Below, one piece after another: positions 17,573 through 25,671 of a DNA stretch of 64,000 bases. Source of the stretch: Pedobacter panaciterrae (lineage in GTDB: Bacteria > Bacteroidota > Bacteroidia > Sphingobacteriales > Sphingobacteriaceae); NCBI RefSeq assembly GCF_013204795.1, contig NZ_JABMKW010000017.1, positions 62,001 to 126,000 of the forward strand, in the 5' to 3' direction. Both the position numbers and the translations under genes were made by a program. The notes below the pieces were generated by a model. The model had not been told where the DNA came from. It did no database searches and saw only the letters and a list, made by a program, of their open reading frames with translations. Each line of letters starts with the position of its first letter. Positions within the stretch are counted from its first letter, which is position 1.

Positions 17573-19900
17573 TTAAAATTTAAAGTTGTAAGTTACCGAA
17601 GGAATAATGCCAAAAAGGCTGGTTTGCACTGCTTCGGTACGTGTTGGATCATTTTCTTTATCGCGGAACTGGATAGAATAAGGGTTTTTGCGGTTCAATG
17701 CATTGTAAACACTGAATGTCCAGCTAGAACGGAATTTCTTGGTTTCCTTAGCCTTTAATGTTGCCCCTAAATCTAAACGGGAAGTATATGGCATTCTGTT
17801 GGCGTTTCTATCGGTATAATAATAAGTGGTAAGACCACCTACATTATACTTTCCGGCCGGATAGGTTACGGCATTACCAGTGCTGTAAATGTAATTAGCT
17901 GATACCGACCAGCGGCGACTAAGGTTGTACATGGCAACCAAAGCCAGGTCATGTGTACGGTCTTGCTTTGCATTATAATATTTGCCTTTATTGATTTCAT
18001 CAAACTGCCTTTCGGTTTTTGAAAGGGTATAGCTCAACCAACCGGTAAGCTTGCCTTTGGTTTTTTTACCATAAAGCTCAAGTCCGTATGCCCTGCCCTT
18101 GCCATACAACAATTCAGATTCAACATCTTTATTAGCTGTTAGTTCAGCAGCATCTCTATAATCTATCTGATTTTGCAACCATTTATAATACACCTCGGCA
18201 GAAAATTCGTAAGCATTGCTTTCGCTATTTTTGAAAAACCCTAAAGCTACCTGATCTGCAATCTCGGGCTTAATGTTATTGCTGCTCATTACATATTGAT
18301 CTGTTGGAGAGCTGGTGCCTGAATTGCTAAGGATATGGATATTTTGGGTATTTCGGTTGTATGATGCCTTTACAGAGTTTCGCTCATTTAAGGTGTAACT
18401 TGCCGAAAGACGCGGTTCTAGGTTGAAGTAATTTTTAACAAATTCACCGCTTTTATAGGTTGATGAGGAACTTACTTCTCCTGAACTGTCATATGTATTT
18501 ATTGTACCGGGCCCCAAAAGGGAAAACTGGCTTAATCTTAAACCATATAATAAATTAAATTTATCGCCAATGGTCCATTCGTCTGAAGCGTATACAGCCA
18601 TTTCTAATCCGTACCTGTTCTCTATAGAAAGAGGGTTGAAGCTCGAATTGGCCGATGCGGTAATGTCAGATGGTGCTATTCTATGGTGTGTGGCCTGCAA
18701 TCCGAATCTTAGGATGTGGTTACTGGTATAATATTGCAGGTCTTCTTTAAAATTAAAATCTCTGATCAGGGATTTTACCTTGGCATTGCTATTTTCATCG
18801 AGCAGTTCTATGGCATAGTTGTACTTGTTATAGATCAAAGATGTATTTGAAAACAACCTGTTGTTAAATACATGGTTCCAACGGATAGTAGCTGTTGTAT
18901 TGCCCCAATCGTTTGCAAAAAGGTCTTTGATACCAATATTATCCTGCCCAAAATAGCCTGAAAGAAACAGCGTATTCTTATCGTCAAACTTGTAATTCAC
19001 CTTGGCATTAATGTCGTAAAAGTTTAACGTATTGTTCTTTAATGCCGAATCGCCCGAGGCTTTAAGCAAAAGATCTACATAGGTGCGTCGGGCGCTAATC
19101 ATAAAAGAGCTTTTATTCTTAACGATTGGTCCTTCTGCTTTTATGCGTGAGGCGATGAGCCCTAGTCCACCTTCAAAGCCATATTCTTTATCATTACCAT
19201 CCTGCATTTTAACATCAAGCACTGATGACAATCTGCCTCCATATTGCGATGGCATGCCACCTTTGTACAAACTTACGTCCTTTATGGCATCGGCATTAAA
19301 GGTTGAAAAGAAACCCAGCAAGTGAGATGAATTATATACTGTGGCCTCGTCTAAAAGGATCAGGTTCTGATCGGCAGCTCCTCCGCGTACAAAAAAACCT
19401 GTATTGCCCTCTCCTCCTGCCTTTACTCCCGGTAAAAGCTGTATGGTTTTCAGAACATCCTTTTCGCCGAATAGAATAGGTACATTGTCAAGATCGGCCA
19501 TATTGATCTTGTTGAAACCCATTTGAGGGCTCTTTACATTTTCATTTTTCCTTTCACTGGCACTTATTACTACCTCCTGCAAATCTGAAACGGCAGCAAG
19601 TTCTATATTTAGTTTTAAGGCCTTGTTTAAGGTGATTTTTTGAGTATTGCTCTGGTAGCCGCTGTAGCTTACGATGAGGCTATACTCGCCTCCATCGGCT
19701 GTTAGGGAATAAAATCCGTATGCATTTGTAGCAATACCTGAATTTTGCGTGGCACTTTGCAATCTAACCGTTGCTCCAATCAAGGTTTCTCCGGTTGAAG
19801 CATCCCTTACCGTACCACTAATGGCGAAACGCTGCTGCGCAGATAAGAAGAATGGTACTGAAGTAATAGAAAATAAGAGGAAAAAGAGATATACTTTCAT
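17573..19900 (-). CDS. TonB-dependent outer-membrane receptor (DUF4249 partner)
   Basis: A 775-aa receptor with a signal peptide (1-21, ending LSAQ), a carboxypeptidase-like domain (about 24-108), a plug (about 120-230; LPGVKAGGEGNTGFFVRGG is diagnostic) and a C-terminal barrel. It heads a two-gene operon with the DUF4249 lipoprotein. There is no STN domain and no sigma/anti-sigma pair nearby, so regulation is not visible. The substrate is unknown; receptors of this class are not clearly tied to glycans. Confidence 0.9.
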   Translation of the reverse strand: MKVYLFFLLFSITSVPFFLSAQQRFAISGTVRDASTGETLIGATVRLQSATQNSGIATNAYGFYSLTADGGEYSLIVSYSGYQSNTQKITLNKALKLNIELAAVSDLQEVVISASERKNENVKSPQMGFNKINMADLDNVPILFGEKDVLKTIQLLPGVKAGGEGNTGFFVRGGAADQNLILLDEATVYNSSHLLGFFSTFNADAIKDVSLYKGGMPSQYGGRLSSVLDVKMQDGNDKEYGFEGGLGLIASRIKAEGPIVKNKSSFMISARRTYVDLLLKASGDSALKNNTLNFYDINAKVNYKFDDKNTLFLSGYFGQDNIGIKDLFANDWGNTTATIRWNHVFNNRLFSNTSLIYNKYNYAIELLDENSNAKVKSLIRDFNFKEDLQYYTSNHILRFGLQATHHRIAPSDITASANSSFNPLSIENRYGLEMAVYASDEWTIGDKFNLLYGLRLSQFSLLGPGTINTYDSSGEVSSSSTYKSGEFVKNYFNLEPRLSASYTLNERNSVKASYNRNTQNIHILSNSGTSSPTDQYVMSSNNIKPEIADQVALGFFKNSESNAYEFSAEVYYKWLQNQIDYRDAAELTANKDVESELLYGKGRAYGLELYGKKTKGKLTGWLSYTLSKTERQFDEINKGKYYNAKQDRTHDLALVAMYNLSRRWSVSANYIYSTGNAVTYPAGKYNVGGLTTYYYTDRNANRMPYTSRLDLGATLKAKETKKFRSSWTFSVYNALNRKNPYSIQFRDKENDPTRTEAVQTSLFGIIPSVTYNFKF

Positions 19901-20156
19901 AGTGTTTTGGTAATTAACCGCAAAATTATCGTATTAGTATACCATCACCTCCAAAAAACTGATGAAACGGACAAAATAAGTAATGAAGTGTTCAAAAACT
20001 CCTTTGAATTGTAGGGAGTAACAATAATACAAAAAAGTGGTAATGACAATCGTCATCTCGAAAGAAGAGAGAGATCTCCTGAATAACACAGGCAAGAGAT
20101 CTCTCCTATCGTTGAGATGACGACAGCTTTAAACATCTGTCATTGGTAATCTATTT
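19901..20156. other. Spacer with repeat copy C and receptor promoter region
   Basis: This spacer separates the TonB receptor start from the pirin gene end. It contains the imperfect inverted repeat at 20051-20122 and AT-rich sequence that should include the receptor promoter. No gene is seen. Confidence 0.5.
20051..20122. repeat. Diverged CGTCAT...ATGACG inverted repeat (copy C)
   Basis: The left arm, CGTCATCTCGAAAGAAGAGA and onward, pairs imperfectly with a right arm ending GTTGAGATGACG. Its body resembles copy B (GAAGAGAGAGATCTC) and its ends resemble copies A and D, which links the family together. It lies just past the pirin stop and may also end that transcript. Confidence 0.75.
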
Positions 20157-21029
20157 CTAATCTTCCAACACGCCAAATTTCCCCATGTTGAAATCAGTGA
20201 TCGCTTCTCTGATTTCTGCTTCAGTATTCATTACGAACGGTCCGTAGCTTACAATAGGTTCATTCAAAGGTTCCCCGCTTAACAACAAAACAACACTTTG
20301 CTGATTTGCTTTAATGTGAATCTCTTCGCCTTTATTTTCAAATAAAACAAAGCTATGTTCTCCAACTATTTCATCGTTTACCTGAACACTTCCGTTTACA
20401 ACTAATAAAGCGGTATTGTGGCCGGCCGGAATACTGGTAGTCGTTTCGGCACCTTCATTCAATTTGATGTCAAACAGGTTCACCGGACTATATGTTTCTG
20501 CAGAACCTGCAACACCATTGAAGTTTCCGGCAATTACATTTACCTCGCCACCATTGTCTGCAAGCTGCACTTTACCCATACCATCTTTAGTCAACTCCTG
20601 ATAATGCGGAGCTGTTGATTTGTCCTTTTTAGGAAGGTTAACCCATAACTGAACCATTTCAAAAGGTCCTCCTTTTTTAGAGAAAGTCTCTTCATGATAT
20701 TCTTTATGCAAGATTCCATTACCGGCAGTCATCCATTGTACGTCACCAGCATTGATTATTCCGCTACTTCCGGTACTATCGTGGTGTGCAACACTTCCTT
20801 TGTAAGCAATGGTTACTGTTTCGAAACCTTTATGTGGGTGAACACCAACACCTCTAAGGTGATCTGAAGGCCCAAAATCATATTCAGGATTAAAGTCCAA
20901 TAGTAAAAACGGACTTATTCTCTCCTGCGGAATGCCAGCGCCCGGGATATAATTAAATACCCTAAACCCATCGCCAACCATATGCGGGCGATCAGAATTT
21001 ATCACGATTTTTTCAATTAACTTTTTCAT
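20157..21029 (-). CDS. Pirin family protein
   Basis: A 290-aa bicupin. The start at 21029 is chosen because AAAGGAGA lies just upstream; a TTG/ATG extension of 10 codons is possible but lacks a ribosome site. The N-terminal cupin has the metal-site signature (HPHKGFET, then GNGILHKEYHEE). The C-terminal cupin ends in SFVLFENKGEEI and LSGEPLNEPI. Pirins bind iron and some act as quercetin dioxygenases; the cellular role in Bacteroidota is unclear. It follows a DoxX-like gene by 85 bp. Repeat copy C lies beyond its stop. Confidence 0.9.
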   Translation of the reverse strand: MKKLIEKIVINSDRPHMVGDGFRVFNYIPGAGIPQERISPFLLLDFNPEYDFGPSDHLRGVGVHPHKGFETVTIAYKGSVAHHDSTGSSGIINAGDVQWMTAGNGILHKEYHEETFSKKGGPFEMVQLWVNLPKKDKSTAPHYQELTKDGMGKVQLADNGGEVNVIAGNFNGVAGSAETYSPVNLFDIKLNEGAETTTSIPAGHNTALLVVNGSVQVNDEIVGEHSFVLFENKGEEIHIKANQQSVVLLLSGEPLNEPIVSYGPFVMNTEAEIREAITDFNMGKFGVLED

Positions 21030-21114
21030 TTTAATTCTCCTTTTAATAGTATAACACAAAGTTATCCTAAATAGATGAGCTGTTAATTGATCTAGGATAA
21101 GAAGTATGGCCTGG

Positions 21115-21564
21115 TTATTTGACAGAAAAGTACCACACCCAACCTATAAAAAACAATTGAAGAGGGATGCGCTGCCACAAATAAGACATCCCTTTCCCAT
21201 CAAACTTTGCAGTTTCATAGTTGATGCTATGCATTGAGGCATATATGTTTGCAGGCAAAAGAAGTATAAAGAAAATGATTAGGAAGTACCCTGCATAAGG
21301 CCTAACTGCAGGGAACAACAGGGCTATTCCCAAAACAATTTCCATAATTCCAGTTAAAAATACGATGGAATCTTTAAATGGAATTACGGGTGGTATCATT
21401 AGGGCCATTCCTTTTGCATAAATGAAATGCCCTATTGCAGTGAAGCAGAGCATAACCAGCATTGCCAGATTGCCCCCGAATGTAAAATTCCAGTTTCCCG
21501 TTATAAATCTCGAGATAATCGAATACAATAAAAAAGTTATTAATAATATAAATAGGGGCTTCAT
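21115..21564 (-). CDS. DoxX-like small membrane protein
   Basis: A 149-aa inner-membrane protein with four predicted helices (about 3-20, 32-50, 65-85 and 90-110) plus a C-terminal hydrophobic segment (LQLFFIGWVWYFSV). The layout and the GIMEIVLGIALLFP segment match the DoxX/DoxX-like family, linked in other bacteria to redox or thiol stress. The precise function is unknown. It lies between Crp/Fnr and pirin genes on the same strand and may be co-regulated with them. Confidence 0.8.
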   Translation of the reverse strand: MKPLFILLITFLLYSIISRFITGNWNFTFGGNLAMLVMLCFTAIGHFIYAKGMALMIPPVIPFKDSIVFLTGIMEIVLGIALLFPAVRPYAGYFLIIFFILLLPANIYASMHSINYETAKFDGKGMSYLWQRIPLQLFFIGWVWYFSVK

Positions 21565-21626
21565 TGTTCTTTGTTTTAATGTTCAACAAAGTTGCAGAAT
21601 GATAGCTGCGAAAAAAATGACATATG

Positions 21627-22211
21627 TTAGTTTCGCACTTGAAGCTTACGGATCCGACTAAGGCTTTCGGGCTGAATCCCTAAATAGGAGGACAAATGTT
21701 TAACAGAAATATTCTGTATCAACTCAGGATTTTTACTTAAAAGTAACGCATACCGTTCTTCAGCAGTAAAAGCAAGAAGATCCATTTCCTTTCGCAAGCG
21801 TTTTACGTATTGAAATTCAGCCATTAAGCGGCCAATTCTTTCTCCTTCATGATCTTTTTTATAGAATTCCTGTAAGTGTCTATAAGGAATAGCAACTACT
21901 TCAGCCTCTTCTAAAAGCTCAATAAAAATAGGGCTTGGTTCTCTGCTAATGAAAGAGAGATAAGCGGTTACAAAATCGCCTTCAAATTGGAAATCTACGG
22001 TATAATCCCGGCCATCTTTCAAAAAGTAATTCCGGGTTGCACCTGCATTCAGAAAGTAGATATAATTTTCAGTCTGTCCTTCTCTGATTAGAAAATCGCC
22101 CTTTTTGAATGTTTTTAAAAGTAAACCGGAAGAAAAGGCATTCCACTTTTCATCAGTAAGCGCTACAAATCCAGAAATTGCCGACTTTATTTTATCGAAA
22201 TTACAATTCAT
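21627..22211 (-). CDS. Crp/Fnr family transcription regulator
   Basis: A 194-aa regulator with a cyclic-nucleotide-binding-type beta barrel (about 20-115, with KKGDFLIREGQTENYIYFL) and a C-terminal winged helix (NISVKHLSSYLGIQPESLSR, about 160-188). The phosphate-binding cassette for cAMP is not obvious, and there are no Fnr-type Cys clusters. The ligand is therefore unknown, as with most Bacteroidota members of this class. Its start lies 16 bp after the RbsD/FucU gene, so it may be the last gene of the GH116 locus. It may also control the DoxX/pirin genes that follow. Confidence 0.88.
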   Translation of the reverse strand: MNCNFDKIKSAISGFVALTDEKWNAFSSGLLLKTFKKGDFLIREGQTENYIYFLNAGATRNYFLKDGRDYTVDFQFEGDFVTAYLSFISREPSPIFIELLEEAEVVAIPYRHLQEFYKKDHEGERIGRLMAEFQYVKRLRKEMDLLAFTAEERYALLLSKNPELIQNISVKHLSSYLGIQPESLSRIRKLQVRN

Positions 22212-22227
22212 AGCTATAAAGATAGCT

Positions 22228-22824
22228 CTATTGAGTATTCAATGCATCCCGCAACTGTTTTTCTTTATCACCATTCCAGTAAGCACAATCCAACTGTAAA
22301 AAGACCGAAGTATAGGGAATGGTCTCATTTGTTTTAATGACCAGAACTTTAAACAGTTTCGATTCCGTATCCAATTTCCTGAATACGGAATCATGAAGCA
22401 TCGTTTGAACAGTTTGATTGCCAAAAATTGTTTTTGATTCCTGTACAAACTGCTTAACCCCCTTGGCCTGACTTTCTGTAATAAAACCTAACTCCTTATC
22501 CTGATAGATAATCGGTTTAACATGGTTAGACAAATTGATTTGTGTAAGTACCTGTTTTAAAACAGGCAGCAAACCTTCATTAATATAAATGTATTCCATT
22601 CCCTGAGCATTTTGCTCTGGAAAGGCTTTATCGACAACAAGAATCCAATTCCTGTGACCCAGCATAGGCAGTTTCTGATTAAGTTGTTCTTTCCAGTTCT
22701 GATCCTTATTCGCAACATCTCCGTTTGTTTTGCTTGCAGGTTCCTGGCAACCAGACAAGATTACTGCTGTAGTAAACAATAAAACTGTAAGCAGTTTTTT
22801 AAACATATCATCTAATTTTTTCAT
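22228..22824 (-). CDS. RbsD/FucU-fold lipoprotein
   Basis: A 198-aa protein with a lipoprotein signal (lipobox Cys in VILSGCQE) followed by an RbsD/FucU core. LPMLGHRNWILVVDKAFP carries the family His, and the GLLPVLKQVL helix follows. RbsD and FucU are sugar mutarotases that are normally cytoplasmic; the lipid anchor here places the fold in the envelope. Two starts are possible (M1 or M7, MFKKLL), and neither has a strong ribosome site. It begins 13 bp after the GH116 glycosidase gene. A natural reading is that it interconverts anomers of the sugar released by that enzyme. This is inference. Confidence 0.8.
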   Translation of the reverse strand: MKKLDDMFKKLLTVLLFTTAVILSGCQEPASKTNGDVANKDQNWKEQLNQKLPMLGHRNWILVVDKAFPEQNAQGMEYIYINEGLLPVLKQVLTQINLSNHVKPIIYQDKELGFITESQAKGVKQFVQESKTIFGNQTVQTMLHDSVFRKLDTESKLFKVLVIKTNETIPYTSVFLQLDCAYWNGDKEKQLRDALNTQ

Positions 22825-22837
22825 GCTACTTATCTAT

Positions 22838-25558
22838 CTATGAAAAGGTAATATTTAAACGCTCATTGGTTTTAACGCTGATCTTCTTATTGCTGGTAAT
22901 CTGCAATTCGGCACCGTTCTGTTTAAATTGGACAGGAATATTTTGAGCGCCCAGCATTACGGAAACAGATTTTACAGTGCCTGAGCCTATTTTGTTAAAA
23001 GCCAGTTCCTGTAACTGCAACTCGCCATATTTCAGGTGTATGGTGTGTAATTGTTTAGCGCCTGTTTTTTTCTGTGTATAGCTGCCCCATCCATTAGCTG
23101 AAGTAAAGGGAGCTTTAAAATCCTCTGCTTTCCAGGCAGGCGCGAATTTGATATAACCTTTAGGGCCATGGTACTCAAAACCACATGCGTTAATAAAGGT
23201 CCCATAACTTGCCATAGCCCTTGCATAATGGTCGCTGCACTCTATCTCATTGAATGGGTTTCTTTTAGCTGCATGATACCTGTCGTGAATAAATCGTGTA
23301 AGAATCAGGCTCTCTTGTACCATACCTTCGGCCATCAGGTGTGCTGCAACCTGATGTTCAAATCCGCTCATACATTCGTGAAAGTACCCGAGTTGCCAGG
23401 TTACATTCTCTCCAAAAGGCTTAGGTTCGTTATGCGGATTGGTATTCATGACCATTCCACCCTCTCCTGGCAAGGCATATGGCCTGCCACCAACATGGGT
23501 TTTGATGTATGGGCCAACATCGGCAGTAAAGTTATATTTCCATAAGGCTTTTAGAGCAGCAATGGCTTTGTCTTTACTCAATACCCTTGGTAATCCTACC
23601 TGAAACGCCCAGCTTTGGCCGTATACCTGATCAATATGACAGGTATTATAGGAGCCCAGGTTTTTACGACCCTGAACCTTATCTGGCCGATGAATAAAGT
23701 ATTCGCCATTAAACAGTTCTTGTTCCATATTCTTGCCACCGTTGGTTACATAGGTTTCACAAGTCTGTGCAAATGCAGTGTCGTTCATTTCCTCTGCCAT
23801 GGCCTGGCCTGCTCTTGCCGCAGCAATACAAAGACCAACAATCCATGCAATTTCACCTTCCCATACTGCATCAAGGGTATTCTCCATTGGTGTATCCGTC
23901 ATACCATCACCATTCTTATCCTGGTCTAACATGAACTGGGTTGCCTTTTTGATTTTTGGCCAGTTGGTTTGCAGAAAAGTATTGTTGGCACTCATTTGAT
24001 GCTCACGGTAAAACCTGAGTACAGTGCCTGCTTGCCCGTCAATGGCCGGTCTGTTTTCGTTTTCTGCACGGAATATAATGGCGCCACTGTCTTCCTTAAA
24101 CCCAACACCTAGATCTACACGGTGTCTCAGGTCGCGCTCCAGTTCAGGAAATATCCTGGCAACCGCTTGTGCATATTGCCATACGTGCGTACAGGTTCCG
24201 GCACAAGCACCAACGCCCTCCCAGCTCCAGAAGCGGCCGTCAGCAAAACGATAAGTATTTGCCGTTGCCAGTGTATCAATATTAATAAACGTGCGCTCCA
24301 GGAACCAGTGTGGAAGCGTAGCGTCATTCCATGTGGTACTCCACAACTCGGTTGTATTTGTTAGCTTTTCAAAATTTGATTGCAGGTATGCACTTACTGC
24401 ACCGGCGTCCTTAAATCTGGTAGCGTAATGAAACCCTTGTTCTGCGTCCTTAACTATTTTCTTGAGGTTAACATTTGCATTGTTGAAATGCCAGCTGATT
24501 GAATAATCGGCTTTAAGAGATTTTCCGGGACTAACAGTCTCTCCAAATTCAATTCCTCCAACCAGTTTTTCAGGTGCATCTGCAGTCGAAGAACTTGTAG
24601 CCGCAGCTCCAAAATGCTTGCTTTTAACCGGCCACGGATCAAGCGAGGCATATGTTTTACTCTTTGTTTTGTGTAAGGTAAAGCACATTGTACCGCTATC
24701 CTGAGCATTTTTCACATCATCGCTAACTGCTTCAAAAGAAGAGAAGATGCTGCTTGAATTTTCGACTGCCAGCACCTCATTTTTCCTTTTTCCGGTGTTT
24801 ACTTTTCCGGTCAACTTATTCGCGCCATTTTCCATCCAGCCTAAAACCGCAACATTTATATTGCTGTTGCTGATATTCTTTACTTCTACACGCAAAATAG
24901 TTGCAGGCAAAGCCGAATTTTGTGCATCCAAAGGAATAAATGGCGAATACACCTTTAGGTATACTGCTACAGGAAAATCTTTACTGCTATATTTTATGGT
25001 AGCCATCGGGTAGGCTGGCTTAAATTCGATCTCATCCCAATGCTCTTCACTTAATTCTTTAATAAAGGTTTTGCCGTTAACCACTGCCTTAACCGCAAAG
25101 CCTTGCTCCAAAACACGCTTGTTATTAGCAATAGCCGGTTCAATATAGGCCGAGCCATCTCTGGCACGGATCTTTCTTACTTCTGTTCCGTCATTCCAGT
25201 TCACGGTTTTAGGTTCTATCCCTTCCTGTGCACCTTCGAATGTTTCATTGTAAATTTGCCATAGCCAGAGCCGTCCATCGCCACCTACATATACGGTTCC
25301 GGCGTGAAGGCCGCCAACAGGCATTCCAATATATTTAAATTCATTTTTACTTTTATAATAAGCCGTCTCTTCGCCCCGGTTGTAAAGAGATTTGACCCAT
25401 TGTGGATCTAAGCCTTTACTTTCGGGTATGTTGTGAAGAGGATAGTCTAACGCAAATATACTTTTACCCCATACCGGGAATTGCACCGCTGCCAGACTAG
25501 CCGTAAGCAAGCCTGCTTTTTTAATAAAATCTCTTCTGTTGGATGGTTTCTTGTGCAT
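22838..25558 (-). CDS. GH116 family glycoside hydrolase (beta-glucosidase/xylosidase type), Tat-exported
   Basis: A 906-aa hydrolase with a twin-arginine signal (NRRDFIKKAGLL, then a hydrophobic stretch), so it is exported folded. The N-terminal beta-sandwich (about 50-380) and the C-terminal (alpha/alpha)6 catalytic domain (about 420-830) match GH116. CAGTCTHVWQYAQ is a hallmark, and NTLDAVWEG carries the likely acid/base Asp. The nucleophile-containing segment differs from the GBA2-type motif, so the subfamily and substrate are uncertain. Known GH116 enzymes act on beta-glucosides, beta-xylosides and glucosylceramides. It follows a SusCD pair, separated by a strong hairpin, and is the only glycosidase in the locus. 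Confidence 0.88.
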   Translation of the reverse strand: MHKKPSNRRDFIKKAGLLTASLAAVQFPVWGKSIFALDYPLHNIPESKGLDPQWVKSLYNRGEETAYYKSKNEFKYIGMPVGGLHAGTVYVGGDGRLWLWQIYNETFEGAQEGIEPKTVNWNDGTEVRKIRARDGSAYIEPAIANNKRVLEQGFAVKAVVNGKTFIKELSEEHWDEIEFKPAYPMATIKYSSKDFPVAVYLKVYSPFIPLDAQNSALPATILRVEVKNISNSNINVAVLGWMENGANKLTGKVNTGKRKNEVLAVENSSSIFSSFEAVSDDVKNAQDSGTMCFTLHKTKSKTYASLDPWPVKSKHFGAAATSSSTADAPEKLVGGIEFGETVSPGKSLKADYSISWHFNNANVNLKKIVKDAEQGFHYATRFKDAGAVSAYLQSNFEKLTNTTELWSTTWNDATLPHWFLERTFINIDTLATANTYRFADGRFWSWEGVGACAGTCTHVWQYAQAVARIFPELERDLRHRVDLGVGFKEDSGAIIFRAENENRPAIDGQAGTVLRFYREHQMSANNTFLQTNWPKIKKATQFMLDQDKNGDGMTDTPMENTLDAVWEGEIAWIVGLCIAAARAGQAMAEEMNDTAFAQTCETYVTNGGKNMEQELFNGEYFIHRPDKVQGRKNLGSYNTCHIDQVYGQSWAFQVGLPRVLSKDKAIAALKALWKYNFTADVGPYIKTHVGGRPYALPGEGGMVMNTNPHNEPKPFGENVTWQLGYFHECMSGFEHQVAAHLMAEGMVQESLILTRFIHDRYHAAKRNPFNEIECSDHYARAMASYGTFINACGFEYHGPKGYIKFAPAWKAEDFKAPFTSANGWGSYTQKKTGAKQLHTIHLKYGELQLQELAFNKIGSGTVKSVSVMLGAQNIPVQFKQNGAELQITSNKKISVKTNERLNITFS

Positions 25559-25617
25559 GTTAAAAATCTCTATTTCTGTTTAATCTTATACTTGGTTAGC
25601 GTTTACATTTAGTGGAT

Positions 25618-25649
25618 TAACGATCCGAAAATGCTTTCGGATCGTTAAG
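25618..25649 (-). promoter_or_regulatory. Strong hairpin between susD and GH116 genes
   Basis: A perfect 14-bp stem (TTAACGATCCGAAA) with a 4-nt loop starts 23 bp after the susD stop. There is no T-run on the transcribed strand, so it is more likely an mRNA 3'-end stabiliser or processing site than a full terminator. It would leave susCD mRNA more abundant than the glycosidase mRNA. Confidence 0.6.
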
Positions 25650-25671
25650 ATACAATGAAATTATCAGAGGC

